Numbered from the stretch's first letter, positions 11,241-22,345 are shown. The stretch: DNA of 64,000 nt from Maratus speciosus (GCA_963932465.1 OZ010793.1:368990459-369054458); one strand, 5' to 3'. Translations and numbers: made by a program. The notes: generated by a model not told the origin, from the sequence alone.

Positions 11241-12546
11241 CATATGGGATATCAGGTCCTGTTTGAAAAAGTGTACATAACTTAAAAAAATGTAAACCAG
11301 GCAGATCATGTAAATTATATATAATATAAAGAGCGTTGTAAGGGAAACCTTTTCTGTCAATGTATCTAAAAAAGCACTAAAAATGAAAATATTAGATTTA
11401 TTTATACCAAAAACATAAAAATTAAGTAAGTACTTATGTACTTTAGTATAGGTAATAAGTATGAAAGTCACATGGGTATTTTAAGGAAAAAAATAGCAAG
11501 GTAAATCTATGAACAAACGGCTACGTAAGTACTTATACTTTATCTGTATCCAGGCGTCGCATTATATAGGGAAAATTTTATTGTTCCTACCAGAACCCTT
11601 AACGATGATTTTATTTAACATATTCTAAAGAAAGATGCGTTGAAGATATTATTTTCAAAATGGTGGTAAAAACAATAAAAGTTTCCCTATAGAATGCGAC
11701 CCCAGTAGTATCGTACAATTTCAAGGTTTGACTACCTCGCTCTCAGGGGCAAGATACATGCACTTGTAAAATGTTGAAATAATTTAATGACACCAGTATT
11801 TACAAGATAATCTATTTGTAAACAAGTAAAAATATATTTTCGCGTACTTAATAAAGGTGAAATTTTCGTTATAATATTCCGGTGCCAATGTGGCAATTAG
11901 GGATTTAAATTATGGGATGCAATAACGGCATCACCGCTTCCCAAGGGGTCAAAAAATTTGGTTTGATACCACCCAATATGCTTTTTTTTTTAATTTTATT
12001 ACGTAATTTTAATAAGGTATTCTATAATTTTCTTTATTGTGAGCAAAAAACAATGGAGAAATTTATTTCCCGTAATAAGAGAAACTCAAAAAAATTATTT
12101 ATAACTATTTGGGTAACTGGATCCAGCATGGTCCAGTTACCCCTGATGCATGTCCCAGTTACCCCATTCTTGAAAGATTTATGGGGTAACTGGGACACCG
12201 GGCTTACATTTGAAACATGAAGTAAATATGTATAGAAACTAATAATAATTATGTAGTTATATGCCTAATCTTTAAAAAAAAGTTTATTTAATGAAAGTAC
12301 TTACAGTATTTTAATAAAAAGCCTAGGAAGTTTAACCATATTGACGTTGTTTTAAAAAAAATAAACGTAAATTTTTGACAACCTATCACAGAAAAGTGAG
12401 AGTTATGACCGAGTTGACACACGTTGTTTTAGGAAGTACAGATTAAGGTACATTGTTCACAAAAGCTAAAACTTAAAAAGCACCAACAGTTTTTTATAAA
12501 ATAGCCTATGGCCCAGTTACCTCGTGAATCCAGTTACCCCAACTAA
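10944..12546. mobile_element. Candidate TIR element with GGGTAACTGG motifs
   Basis: The left end reads TTAGTTGGGGCAACTGGGCC and the reverse complement of the right end reads TTAGTTGGGGTAACTGG, so short inverted termini bound about 1.6 kb. Further copies of the (G)GGTAACTGG / CCAGTTACCCC word occur inside, near 11155, 12110-12200 and 12510-12540. Sub-terminal repeats of this kind are common in DNA transposons. No transposase domain is seen; the ORF at 11912-12220 has no motif. Superfamily and target duplication are unclear. Confidence 0.4.
11551..11705. mobile_element. 155-bp MITE with ~28-bp TIRs
   Basis: The left end CAGGCGTCGCATTATATAGG matches the reverse complement of the right end, CTGGGGTCGCATTCTATAGG. 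The match continues through GGAAA(A/C)TTTTATTG. The size and structure are those of a miniature inverted-repeat element. It is nested in the larger candidate element 10944-12546. No clean target duplication is visible. Confidence 0.8.
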
Positions 12547-13281
12547 CCTGAACTCTTAAAAAAGCTTTCGTTAATTTTCGGATATGACTTTTCAAACAGC
12601 AAAAAATCCAATAACGTTTTTCATTTTATTATACGTACATACATAGGCGTAACCAGCCTTTTGAACGGGGGGGGGGGGGAGGGGCAGATTTTTTAACCTG
12701 AACATGTGGGATACAAACAATATCTTATATAGTAAAACCTGATAAAAAGAATCCCATAAAACGCATCGGAGTTCCGTTTTAGACAGTTTTCCCTCTTAGA
12801 AGGTATAATTGTGTGGTATTTCTTTTAAAAAGGGCTCAAACGCAATTTTTGTTTGCGTGTGGAGGGTTGAGAAGGGGTTCAAAACATTGAAACTAAATCT
12901 AACGGTAAAAAAAAAAGATATGTAAAAGTCCTTGCAGCAGTGATATAAGACAGTGACTAAGTATGGTCACAACTGTAAAACCTTTTGGCGCCCTAACTTC
13001 TTTTAAAGATTAAAAAAGATCTTTAATCGTGCTGGAAACTTCTATATAGGCACAGGGGAACACTGCATGAGATCTAAAATTATCTCAGTCAAAGTCTTGT
13101 AGATGAAATTTTGCCGGATGATAAATCTCAGATAATTCATGCGGTACATCAGTACATGCGCACAAAATTTTTTCAGAATGTGACTCCATGACTTCTTAGG
13201 GATCACCGGAGGGGCACAAGAAATTTTGGAGGAAAGTCTATATAAATAATTATTATAATATAATTATAATATTCATTAATA

Positions 13282-13456
13282 GCGTAATTTCCTGCCTATA
13301 ATCCGCGGCTCAAACAATCATGTTTCGACCCAGAAATTTTATTTCATTATTTAAGTTAAATATATATCGCGATTTAATAAGTTACGTTTTATGAAACAGG
13401 ATTTCTGGGTCTAAACCTAAATGTTTGATCCGCAGATTAGAGGCCGGAAATTACGG
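13282..13456. mobile_element. 175-bp foldback MITE with TA target duplication
   Basis: The arms are about 65-75 bp long. The left end GCGTAATTTCCTGCCTATAA pairs with the reverse complement of the right end, CCGTAATTTCCGGCCTCTAA. Homology continues through ATC(C/T)GCGG(C/A)TCAAACA and GACCCAGAAAT. TA lies on both sides (13280-13281, 13457-13458), pointing to a Tc1/mariner-type MITE. It is nested inside 12642-16014. Confidence 0.85.
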
Positions 13457-14540
13457 TAATTCAGGTTTTTACCTCAGAGTGTGTCGAATATATTAGGTAA
13501 AGGAGGTCATGATAATATACACTAAATATTATCAAGATGATAAAAATTATACTATCATGATACGACTGTAATAATAAAGATAGGCGCTTGTCTGTCTCTG
13601 TGTGTGTGTACGCGCGCGTGCGCTGAGCTCTGAAAAAACAATGCAGCCTGCACCCGCAAGATTTGTCAGGACCTGTATGCCTGAACTCATGCATATGAAA
13701 GACAATTTCTGGAATTTTTCAATTAATTTTTTATACGAATTTTTTCGCATTTTGCGTAAATTTTTTTAAGTAAGTAAAAAAGAATCCGATTTCAATATTT
13801 TACCCAGTAAACTTTGCCTTCTTTTCAATAAAGTGTTTTCGAGATTCAATTTTTCGATTTTTCATTTTTAACAATTTTTTAGAGGGTTTTTTTTCGTACT
13901 TCGCGGCGATTTTTTTTTCGACACTGCTAAAACGAATCCGGTTTAAATCTTTTACCCAATCAGTTAATTTCGATCCCTGTGGTTTTTTAATCTTTTCCGA
14001 ATTTTTAATGCGCTTTCTAGCGGGGGTTTTCGTGCTTTGAGGCGATTTTTTGACATTTTTTGAAACAGAAAAAACTCTCAGGTAATTTTTGCAATATCCG
14101 TGATTAAATTCGAATTGGAATAATGTCAAATCACCTCTTATAAGAAAACTGAAAATTTAATTTTGCTAGAAATAAAAAACGCAATAATTCAAGATTCGCT
14201 TGTTTCGAGACAGAAGAGGTCGTAGCTTGCTTGGGAGTACGTTGCCGAAGGCAATCCCCCCCCCCCCCCCAATCCTAGATTTGTTTAATTCTATGTTCGT
14301 TTAAAAAACCAATCACTTTCTAGTAATGAAGCTTTCTTTCAGGGACAGGGTTTAAAATAACGTGCGAGATCGCTCGATTTGTGCACAGAAAAGGAAAGTC
14401 TCTCATAATAAAAAAATGCTGTGCAGTATTTCCCCCTTCAAATTCTTTCACAGACCTGCGATTCTTCAGTGAGTATTTAAAAAAAATTAGGTCCGCGATT
14501 TTTATTTCTTTTATGGAATTTCTCAAAATCAATTCGTGAA

Positions 14541-15220
14541 TCAGTCCCGGAAAAAATTGAGAAATTCTTTAAACGATCGTGGAAAAATATCGGGAATTTC
14601 GATAAAAGAGTGCAGAAAGTAATCGCCAATTTCGTTTAAAGATTGCGCAAAAAAATTATGAATTCCGATAAAGGATTGATGAAAATTTTTTTCAAATTTC
14701 GTCAAAACGTTGCGGAAAATAGTAGAGAATTTGGTTAATTGGTACGGTAAGATATCGAGAATTTTTTCGAACGGTCGCGCAATACTATCCCGAATTTCGA
14801 CAAATGATCTCCCTGTAAAAATATCAGGTTCGTTAATCGGTCGCAACAAAAAATAAATTTCGTCAAAGGATTGCGGTAAAAACGAGAATTTCGTCACAGG
14901 ATCGCAGAAAGAAAGCGCGAATTTCGTCAAAAGATTACGGAAAGAAAAAGCGAATTTCATAAAAAGATCGTAGAAAGAAAACGCGAATTTCATCGAAGGA
15001 TCGCGTGCTAAAGAAATGCAAATTTCGTCAAAATATTGCGGTAAAAAATACAAATTTCGTCACAGGATAGCGGTAAAAAACACGAATTTTGTCAAAGGTA
15101 AGTGGTGAAAAATGCGGATTTCGACAAAAAATCGTGTAGAAAGACGTGAATTTCGTCACACGACTTTGGGGGAAAATTGTAAATATCATGAAATGATCAC
15201 AGAATAAAATTGCGAATTTG
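14541..15220 (+). repeat. 30-bp minisatellite array (divergent)
   Basis: Approximately 30-bp units carry the core AATTTCGTCAAA(A/G)GAT and TGCGG(A/T)AAA. They are more divergent than the arrays at 48.8 and 53.2 kb but clearly the same family. The 170-codon minus-strand ORF across it (repeating FAFSF, SFDEI and similar) is just an open frame in a repeat whose length is a multiple of three. Confidence 0.8.
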
Positions 15221-15992
15221 TCAAAATTTAATGCACTGGGCTAAAAGGTTGAAACGGGGTTCCTTTTCCTACTTTCAAAAGAACGCCGCGAAACGAGAAA
15301 AAACTCTAAAAATCGTATACAAATTTTCAGAGGAAAAAAATTACTATATTGACTTGAAAGACTGCAACCGTATTCCTTTCAAGAATATCAAAAAATGGCC
15401 ACGAAACACTAAATTCAACCAACCAACCAACCTGCAGATTAATTTGAATTTTCTGTGCTATTATTTTTCATTTACAAAGGAGGCAGAGTATGTGCCTACC
15501 CCTACCTCGGCTAATCGAAATTTGGAATTATCGTTTCACATTTACATCCCCTTTTAATTTTTTTTTTTTTTTTGTTTCTTTCTTGACTTTAAACTACCAA
15601 AGAAATGAGAAAAATACTTTCTATCCTCGTCAAGAACTTGCGTTAATTTCTCATGAAATTGCAGAAACATGCAATAGAAAGAACAGCGTTAAAAACATCT
15701 CCCACAGACAAAGGACGTCAAAGTGGGATTATAAAGCCATCTTTTTGAATTATTATGACTAATGCAGATTCTTGCAAATATTCTAGTTTTAAAAAAGATA
15801 AACAACATGATTTTCTTTTTTAAAAAAAAGAAAGAAAAAAAAAGAACGTGGATTTCTTTTTTTATCACATTTCAAAACTTAGCCGTTTAGTTTTCTGAAC
15901 TAAACTAATTGAACTCTGCTCTCAATACTTCATCTTTTTCTTTTGTAGATTTCGATTTTTTAAATAATTGTGCTCGAGTCTGCGGAAACGGG
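15221..15992. other. Right part of the 12642-16014 element, no recognised gene
   Basis: The plus-strand ORFs at 15210-15557 and 15490-15762 overlap in different frames. They show no domain, and composition is as in the surrounding AT-rich DNA. Confidence 0.5.
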
Positions 15993-16087
15993 CCCCCCCC
16001 TGGTTACGCCTATGTACATACATACAGTATTGCCAGAAGGCTACTTTTTAGGGTTTCGTTCATCTGACGAAACACTATTCGTCTCGC

Positions 16088-16090
16088 TCC

Positions 16091-16135
<45 letters not shown>

Positions 16136-16144
16136 CTGTCCGTC
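16088..16144 (+). repeat. (CTGT)n microsatellite
   Basis: About eleven CTGT units with a few CCGT variants lie immediately upstream of the 147-bp satellite array. The same CTGTCCGTC flavour precedes the satellite at 24.4 kb. Confidence 0.95.
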
Positions 16145-16179
16145 ACAGAACCCGTTCGCAGAAACTACACATGTTGGAG

Positions 16180-17610
16180 ATTTGAAATTTTGCATACTTA
16201 TAGATGACCACCACACATCATACGACAAATCATAAAATTTTGAAAAAGTCGTGCATTTAACCCTTTGGGCTCCCACATGTGTATTTTAAACAATTCTTTC
16301 TAAGTGAGTCCCTAATTAGGTTGAAGGCATGAAATTTTGGGTACTTATAGATGGATACCTCACATCAAAGGACAAATCATAAAATTTTGAAAAAGTCGTA
16401 CATTTAACCCTTTGGGCTCCTACATGTGTATTTTAAACAATTCTTTCTAAGTGAACCCTAATTAGGTTGGAGGAGTAAAATTTTGCATACTTATAGCTGA
16501 ATACCTCACATCAAACGACAAATCATAAAATTTTGAAAAAGTCGTACATTTAACACTTTGGGCTCCCACATGTGTATTTTAAACAATTCTTTCTAATTGA
16601 ACCCTAATTAGGTTGGAGGAGTGAAATATTGCATACTTATAGCTGAATACCTCACATCAAACGACAAATCATAAAATTTTCAAAAAGTCGTACATTTAAC
16701 CCTTTGGGCTCCCACAAGTGTATTTTAAACAATTCTTTTTAAGTGAGCCTCTATTTAGGTTGGAGGTGTGAAATTTTGCATAATTATAGTTGAACACCTC
16801 ACATCAAATGACAAACTATAAAATTTTGAAAAATCGTACATTTAACCCCTTGGGCTCCCACATGTGTATTTTAAACAATTCTTTCTAAGTGAGCTCCTAA
16901 TTACGTTGGAGGCGTGAAATTTTGCATACTTATAGCTGAGCACTTCGCATCGAACGACAAATCATAAAATTTTCAAAAAGTCGTACATTTAACCCTTTGA
17001 TTTCCCACATGTGTATTTTAAACAATTCTCTCTAAATGAGCCCCTAATTAGGTTGGAGGCGTGAAATTATGCATACTTATAGCTGAGCATCACACATCAA
17101 ACGGCAAATCATAAAATTTTGAAAAAGTCGTACATTTAACCTTTTGGGTTCCTACATGTGTATTTTAAACAATTCTTTCTAAGTGACACTCTATTTAGCT
17201 TGGAGGCGTGAAATTTTGCATACTAGCTGACCACCATCATGCGACAAATCATAAAAATTTGAAAAAGTCGTACATTTAACCCTTTGGGCTCCCACATGCG
17301 TGTTTTAAGCAATTCTTCCTAACTGAGCCCCTTATTAAATTGGAGATTTGAAATTTTGCATGTTTATTATAGCAGAACACCTGAGGCCAGGCGACAAATT
17401 ATAAAATCTTGAAAAAGTCTTACGTTTAACCCTTTGAGCTACCACATATGTATTTTAAGCAATTCTTTCTAAGAGAGCCCCTAATTAAGTTGGAGACAAG
17501 AATTTTTGCATACGTATAGCTGAATACATCAGACCACACGACAAATCATAAAATTTTCAAAAAGTCTTATATTATTTACTCCTCCGTGCTCTAACTTGTA
17601 TATTTTAAGC
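16180..17610 (+). repeat. ~147-bp satellite, about 10 monomers
   Basis: Monomers begin at about 16182, 16331, 16478, 16622, 16769, 16915, 17065, 17208, 17350 and 17501. Each contains GAAATTTTGCATACTTATAG, CGACAAATCATAAAATTTT, AAAAAGTCGTACATTTAACC, CTTTGGGCTCCCACATGTG and TTTTAAACAATTCTTTCTAA. Divergence increases toward the right end. The monomer length is close to nucleosomal DNA. Confidence 0.95.
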
Positions 17611-17717
17611 AATTTTTCTAACCTCCGCCCTTTTCACCCGGGGAGCACTTTTCCAACTTTTGCCGACACCCCTTTGACCATTCTTTCATATTATGCACCA
17701 TAGCCTTACATATTTGA

Positions 17718-17873
17718 GTTCCACTTTTTACCGCCAGGGGCGCTTACTTATCTCGGTTGCTATAGTCCCAATCCCTTCGACTAATATATATACGGATAGT
17801 ATGTAAAACGGAGTTTTGTTCGGATAGAGATTTGTTTAGAATAGAGTGCGCCCCTGGTTGCGAAATGTGGAAC
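17718..17873. mobile_element. 156-bp MITE, GTTCCAC...CAGGGGCGC termini
   Basis: The left end GTTCCACTTTTTACCGCCAG plus GGGCGC matches the reverse complement of the right end, GTTCCACATTTCGCAACCAG plus GGGCGC. The size fits a MITE. No obvious target duplication is seen, and the superfamily is unknown. Confidence 0.7.
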
Positions 17874-18439
17874 TAACAGATTTTTCAAAAGGATAAAGTG
17901 TTTTGAAATGAATATTAAACGAAACCCTCTGTGCGATCTGTGATCACACTTACCCACTTGTTTAAAATTCAGATTTCTTGATTAGCATCACTTTTTGAAT
18001 TAGTAAAATTTGCCTTATTTAATGACATATTAAATAAGGGGAAAACAATAGAAATTGCAACAAACTTCGGCAAAACAACTTTGAGAGCATTTTCTTAAAA
18101 TGTTTTTGCCTTTTATAAGAAAACTAGGGGGCTCTGCCCCCTGCAAGCTACGTTCGCCAACCCTCGTTCAGACACCGCAGAATCTAAAAATCTAAAAACA
18201 TGCTAATCTAATGGGTTTTAAAAATATTAGAGAAGATCAAATTATACTGAAAAAGCTGTGCAGATCTCGGTTTCCATTCAATTCCTTTTGATTGCAAAAA
18301 TTTAATGGAGAATCAGTTGCTGTTAAGACATCCAATGGTTGTTTTCGTTTTTGATTTTAAAGAGGATCAGTTAAACTTTTGAAAAGAAGCTAAAATAGAA
18401 TGAATTAAGTATTCAGAGTCTTTGTCAACCGATTTTTTA
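17874..18439. other. AT-rich intergenic DNA
   Basis: A short GC-rich palindrome, GGGGGCTCTGCCCCC, lies near 18127-18141. Otherwise nothing is recognised. Confidence 0.5.
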
Positions 18440-19184
18440 AAACAATCTCTTTAACAATAGCCTAAATCATGTGACATATCATCAACAGTTCCGGGAGGAA
18501 CACTTTGCTTTTTATACTCTAGGTGCCATTTTGATACTTTAATGTTATCCAGGCACAGATGATAAGTCGCCAAATGTTATTCTATCCTCATCATTTCATC
18601 TATATTACAATAGTTCAAGTCATCAAACGCCATAAACAAATACTATCTGATCCCTTCACCTTTCATATGAAGGTTTGGAACAAATGTCATATATATTGGC
18701 GCGATTTTTTTCCAACGCCAATTTGGGGAACGCATCAACAGCATAAACAACAACATCCGGCTTACCATATCAAGCAAAATAACGATACTTTGGCGTCAGT
18801 TAAGTACCCGTTGCGTATATGGCATTGGCATCAGAAAAAAATCGCGCCAATATGGGGCCGTATATGACATCTGTGCCGAAAGAAAAAAAAAGCCGGGTGT
18901 AAATCTCGCCAATATCTTTTTTCAACTCGCCAGTTAGCATTTTTTTTATTGTTCGAGTGGTAAATTAAAACATTGATTTGAAGTTGAAATTAAATGTCAT
19001 GGTTTGTTACATAATTTAATATTTCGCCAGATGTCATATAAGCACCGCATGTTTGGCATGTTTTTTTTTGTTGTTGTTGTTTTTTTTTACGAAAATTTGG
19101 CGAAAACCTCGTTTTCGAATACCAGTTACATATGTATTTTTGGTACTACTTAGTTATCCAGTCGACAAAAAATCTATCGCGAAC
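18440..19184 (+). repeat. CGCCAA-rich dispersed repeat, left part
   Basis: This segment matches 58440-58860 directly. Shared words include TAGCCTAA(A/G)TCATGTGAC, CATCAACAGTTCCGGG, GATAA(G/A)(T/C)CGCCAAAT, AAATCTCGCCAATA and CAACTCGCCAGTTA. An internal word, TATATGACATCTGTGCC, recurs at 20314. The copy is split by the Penelope-like insertion at 19198-19876. The ORF at 18559-18867 lies in the repeat and shows no domain. Confidence 0.7.
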
Positions 19185-19275
19185 TATAAGATTAAATAAG
19201 TACAGAACTTGTGTGAAAATATAAATTATTTGAAAACAACGTTTAAACACACAATAAAACAAGCAGATTTGACCA

Positions 19276-19315
19276 TACGTATACGTTTCGTGAGTACTAG
19301 GACTTACATCCTCAG
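19276..19315 (-). ncRNA. Hammerhead-ribozyme-like motif, left pseudo-LTR
   Basis: This is the minus-strand counterpart of the motif at 19785-19824. It reads CTGAGGA, a stem-II hairpin, GAAA, CGTATACG and TA. Stem II carries one A-C mismatch here (GTAAGT against ACTCAC), so this copy is probably weaker than the right-hand one. Confidence 0.5.
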
Positions 19316-19348
19316 TGTAAAAACTTTAAAAACTTTAAAAACATTCAA

Positions 19349-19666
19349 TGCCAATGTGGTTTGTCCTACATTGGACAAACTAAACGAAAACTCCGTTACA
19401 GAATCAATGAACACAGAAACTATGTAAAGAAAAAAGAATTACAGAAATCCTCTATCGCCTCTCATTGCTGGGGGGAGGGACATAATTTTAATTTTGACTC
19501 AGCTACCATTATCAAGAAATGTATTACTCCTCTGGATTTAGACTTTTATAAGGCTATTCATATCCATAAATTTAAAGACTCCTTGGTTAATGATTTATCT
19601 AGTACACCATACATCTCAACTTTCTTGATGGATTTGTTGTGTCACGACACTTCACTTCCGCATTAA
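19349..19666 (+). pseudogene. Penelope-like GIY-YIG endonuclease domain, 5'-truncated
   Basis: The translation opens with CQCGLSYIGQTKRKLRYRINEH, where CxC begins the zinc-binding motif characteristic of Penelope endonucleases and SYIGQT is the GIY-YIG core. The conserved Arg (in RYRINEH) and the EH that follows, then IASHCWGEGHNF and a basic KAIHIHK near the end, fit the family. In intact elements this domain nicks target DNA to prime reverse transcription. Only the last ~105 codons are present and no start codon of its own is expected; the RT domain is absent. The frame is uninterrupted to its stop at 19664-19666, so the insertion is not very old. Confidence 0.9.
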
Positions 19667-19784
19667 TTTCATTGGCTGTTAGAACTTGATGGTCTTTTGG
19701 TATTATGTTTTGACATTTGGGTTTTTTTTTCACCGTACATGCAGTTGGGGGGATATTGTTTTTAAAGTTTTTAAAGTTTTTACA

Positions 19785-19824
19785 CTGAGGATGTGAGTCC
19801 TAGTACTCACGAAACGTATACGTA
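19785..19824 (+). ncRNA. Hammerhead-ribozyme-like motif, right pseudo-LTR
   Basis: The order is CTGAGGA (19785-19791), a six-base-pair stem II (GTGAGT 19793-19798 with ACTCAC 19805-19810), GAAA (19811-19814), a short self-complementary stem III (CGTATACG) and TA at the predicted cleavage position. This matches the CUGANGA-stem II-GAAA-stem III-UH layout. Minimal hammerheads are known in Penelope pseudo-LTRs. One extra U at 19792 separates the core from stem II, and stem I is weak, so activity is uncertain. Confidence 0.65.
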
Positions 19825-19889
19825 TGGTCAAATCTGCTTGTTTTATTGTGTGTTTAAACGTTGTTTTCAAATAATTTATAAGATTAAAT

Positions 19890-20530
19890 GCCAATAATGC
19901 TTGATCGTAAATGTCACATTCCCTTAACTTTTAGCAAGTTACACGTGTTTACGTAATCAAGTGATTTTTATTTCGACGTTTTATTTTTATATTTATTAAT
20001 GTTATACTAATTTATTTGTTCTTTCGTTATTTAAAATAAAATTTTTGTCAATCTGTACAATTTGGCGATTTATGTAATTTGCGAAATTGGTTGACGGAAT
20101 AACTACCACATTGTACCGTATTTTTTAATTATTTTCTATTATTTTCAAAAGGAAATAGCAAAAAAATAATTAATAACTATAGAACGAAATAATTTATATA
20201 AATTTAAAAAAGAAATAAAAGTAAATAAACATTTATTATTAAATAAACAACAAAAGCCGGGTTACCATGACTATCAAAATAATGCCATTTGTGCGCCAAT
20301 TAGGAACCCCGGTGCTTATATGACATCTGTGCCTAATATTTTTCTTTTCGTTTTTTTTTTTTCTTTTTCTTTTTTTTTTTTAAGAAGTGAAAGCCATCAA
20401 TTTAAAGGTTTCATTTTTAAATGAAAGCTTTGTATTTAATAAAATGATAACGAAATAAAAAAAAGAATTGTTCTTAGCATAGATTTAAAGGAAGTCAAAC
20501 TGGTCGCCAAATTAATTTAAAATAGTAACC
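19890..20530 (+). repeat. CGCCAA-rich dispersed repeat, right part
   Basis: Continuation of the interrupted copy. It contains AATTTGGCGATTTATG, GCCGGGTTACCATGACTA, GCGCCAATTAGG, TATATGACATCTGTGCC and ACTGGTCGCCAAATTAA. Related words are found at 36.2, 59.5 and 60.4-60.75 kb. Confidence 0.6.
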
Positions 20531-20990
20531 TTTTCTAAATTATGAAAAAAAAATTTCTGTTATGATTAAAATTTGAGTTGCCATCATTAGAAAAAATGTA
20601 TTTAAAATTAGAAAAAAATTAATATTTCGAAAACTAATTCGAATTTAAAAATTCAAATACCAGTTTTGAGATTTGTGAATCAACACGGATTTTTGGTGTT
20701 AATTTTTTTGCAAAGTATTCCATATTTTAGGAGAAATTTCCGTGAAACAAAATCAGTTGTTTAATCAGTCGATTCAAAGAATCGATACATTTCAGCCGTT
20801 TCATATATTCGTTTCATAAATTCGTTTCATTAGGATTTTATATATATAGGGTAGATAAGATAAGGTATCTTAATAACAGAATAACAATTGCAAATTTTAA
20901 ACATTTGCTAATCTACATCCGATTTTCTTGCATTTACTGATGAAAATTATTTCGTGAATGTGCTAAAGCCAGCTTTTACGCTCGTATTCA
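20531..20990. other. AT-rich intergenic DNA
   Basis: No feature recognised. Confidence 0.5.
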
Positions 20991-20994
20991 CGAA

Positions 20995-21290
20995 TAACTT
21001 CGACCCGGAGTTATGCAGAAAACCCGGGTTGAAAACTCAAATGGCATTCACCGTCAACCCCACTCAACCGGTTCGAGGTTGAAATCTAACGCCGGGTTCA
21101 GTAACCCAACTTTGGTCTACAGCAGGTTCAACCCAGGATTTTTGAACCGAGCATGCGTATTTAACGAAAAACAAGCGGTGAGAGTGAGGAGAGGGAGAGG
21201 ACCGCCATTTTATGATGGCGGCAGACGTGCTGATAGAATGTGCTGTGTAAAATGTAGAAGTTCTACTATTAAATAAAACGGAATAGCATT
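20995..21290 (+). other. GC-richer patch with ATGGCGGC start-like site
   Basis: This is one of the few GC- and CpG-richer patches. It has several CCCGGGTT / AACCCGGC-like words (21020-21130), a purine-rich GAGGAGAGGGAGAGGACC tract, and then GCCATTTTATGATGGCGGCAGACG. AAGATGGCGGC-like sites often lie at the first codons of animal genes and at 5' ends of transposable elements. From the ATGs at 21212 and 21215 the frame closes after about a dozen codons, near a possible GTAAAA donor. It could be a first exon or the 5' end of a mobile element. The 87-codon frame from 21013 has no domain. Confidence 0.25.
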
Positions 21291-22345
21291 ATGCAAAGGT
21301 ATGTAATCTCATATATATGTAATTATCTTCAATATTTTTATCTGATTTGTTTATATTTATGTATATAGCCTCTATATATTGAATACATGTTGAATTGTTT
21401 GTTTACATAAATACGCGTGGTCGCGAAAAATTTATTTGCCTTAAAAATAGCAAATATTACTTAAACAGCCGAATAATTGCTTCTAAAGTAACAACGGTCG
21501 CGTTTAAGGTCATTTATTTTTTGCAATTTTGATGTTAAAAAATTCACAAATGTATTTTAACAGGACCGAAATAAACGCCATACTTGCATAAGTTCTAATT
21601 AAAATGTGAGACTCAGGCTAATTTGCATTTTTGTTTAAGTAAAGAAATACACAGATTATCTTAGAATATCCATAGATTCTCTGTAGATTTTTGATCAGTA
21701 CTTATAGAATGTTTTAAAATTAAATTTTGGGCCTATTGTGTAAAAGATATATTATTGTTTATGTACAAACTGAGATAAATATAAATCAGATCTATAAATT
21801 AGATATTTTAACTAAAAATTTAAACAATTTGAGTTTTATTACTTTATTGATTTTTTTTACGATTGTTTGTAAGCTTCTACGTATGTTTCCCAATTTTTGT
21901 GGAAGTTGAAATATTTATTTTTATTGCATTTATTTTTCAACTGTATTTTAATTTCAAAATTATACATAATATAAAATATTGCATTAGTACTATTTTATAC
22001 GAAAATAATAATAGTAATAATAAATCCTAAAATGAATAACTTTTCAATGTTACCTCCTGAAATTGTGACATTTTTTAGAGATCATTTATAATTCTTGCTT
22101 CTTAAATGACAGCTAAATTAAAACAAATTACTAAAGGGTTGAAATACGCTGGTAAAAAAAAAAAAAACTTTCTTTTTTTAAAATAACCTCACACCAAAAA
22201 TATTTTTATCAGCCCTTGCAGTAATGATGACTATTTTTAAGGTAAATAAATTCTTCGTGATCATGAGTATTTATGAAAGCAAACAATTCAACATGTAATG
22301 AAGGAGATATAATGTATAAATATAAATAAACCAGTCAAAAATGTA
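21291..22345. other. AT-rich intergenic DNA
   Basis: No coding or repeat signal was recognised beyond homopolymers. Confidence 0.5.

Larger units (their letters stand above)
12642..16014. mobile_element. hAT-like element with G-run-bordered ends
   Basis: The left end CATAGGCGTAACCAG is an exact inverted match to the right end CTGGTTACGCCTATG (16000-16014). Each end is close to a G or C run (GGGGGGGGGGGGAGGGG near 12669; CCCCCCCC near 15993). TACATA directly abuts both ends, a possible target duplication. The CA start and GGCG-A-CCAG core resemble hAT termini, and the layout matches the better-supported hAT-like insertion at 48725-54918. The interior holds a MITE (13282-13456), a C run at 14257 and a 30-bp-repeat array (14541-15220). 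No transposase is recognisable; the basic minus-strand ORF at 13800-14129 seems to be open sequence within degenerate repeats. Confidence 0.6.
19198..19876 (+). mobile_element. Penelope-like retroelement, 5'-truncated, inverted pseudo-LTRs
   Basis: A 13-bp target duplication, TATAAGATTAAAT, flanks the insertion (19185-19197 and 19877-19889). Inverted pseudo-LTR arms lie at 19220-19342 and 19758-19880; they are almost identical over about 120 bases, with some overlap of the right arm into the duplication. Between them sits the C-terminal GIY-YIG endonuclease region. The reverse transcriptase is missing. 5' truncation with an inverted pseudo-LTR at the head is typical of Penelope-like elements. 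The host sequence on both sides is the CGCCAA repeat. Confidence 0.9.

Noticed and set aside
11912..12220. 102-codon ORF as a host exon
   Set aside because: No domain, and the frame crosses repeated GGTAACTGG words of a candidate transposon.
13800..14129. Lys-rich 109-codon ORF on the minus strand
   Set aside because: Lies in degenerate repeats with period near 165 bp (AATCCG(A/G)TTT...TTTTACCCA words recur) and T-rich runs. No motif supports a gene.
14541..15053. 170-codon minus-strand ORF
   Set aside because: Open frame in the divergent 30-bp array; the protein is a degenerate 10-residue repeat with no domain.
18559..18867. 102-codon ORF rich in His and Gln
   Set aside because: Falls in the CGCCAA repeat and is not open in the 58.4-kb copy, as far as can be seen by eye.
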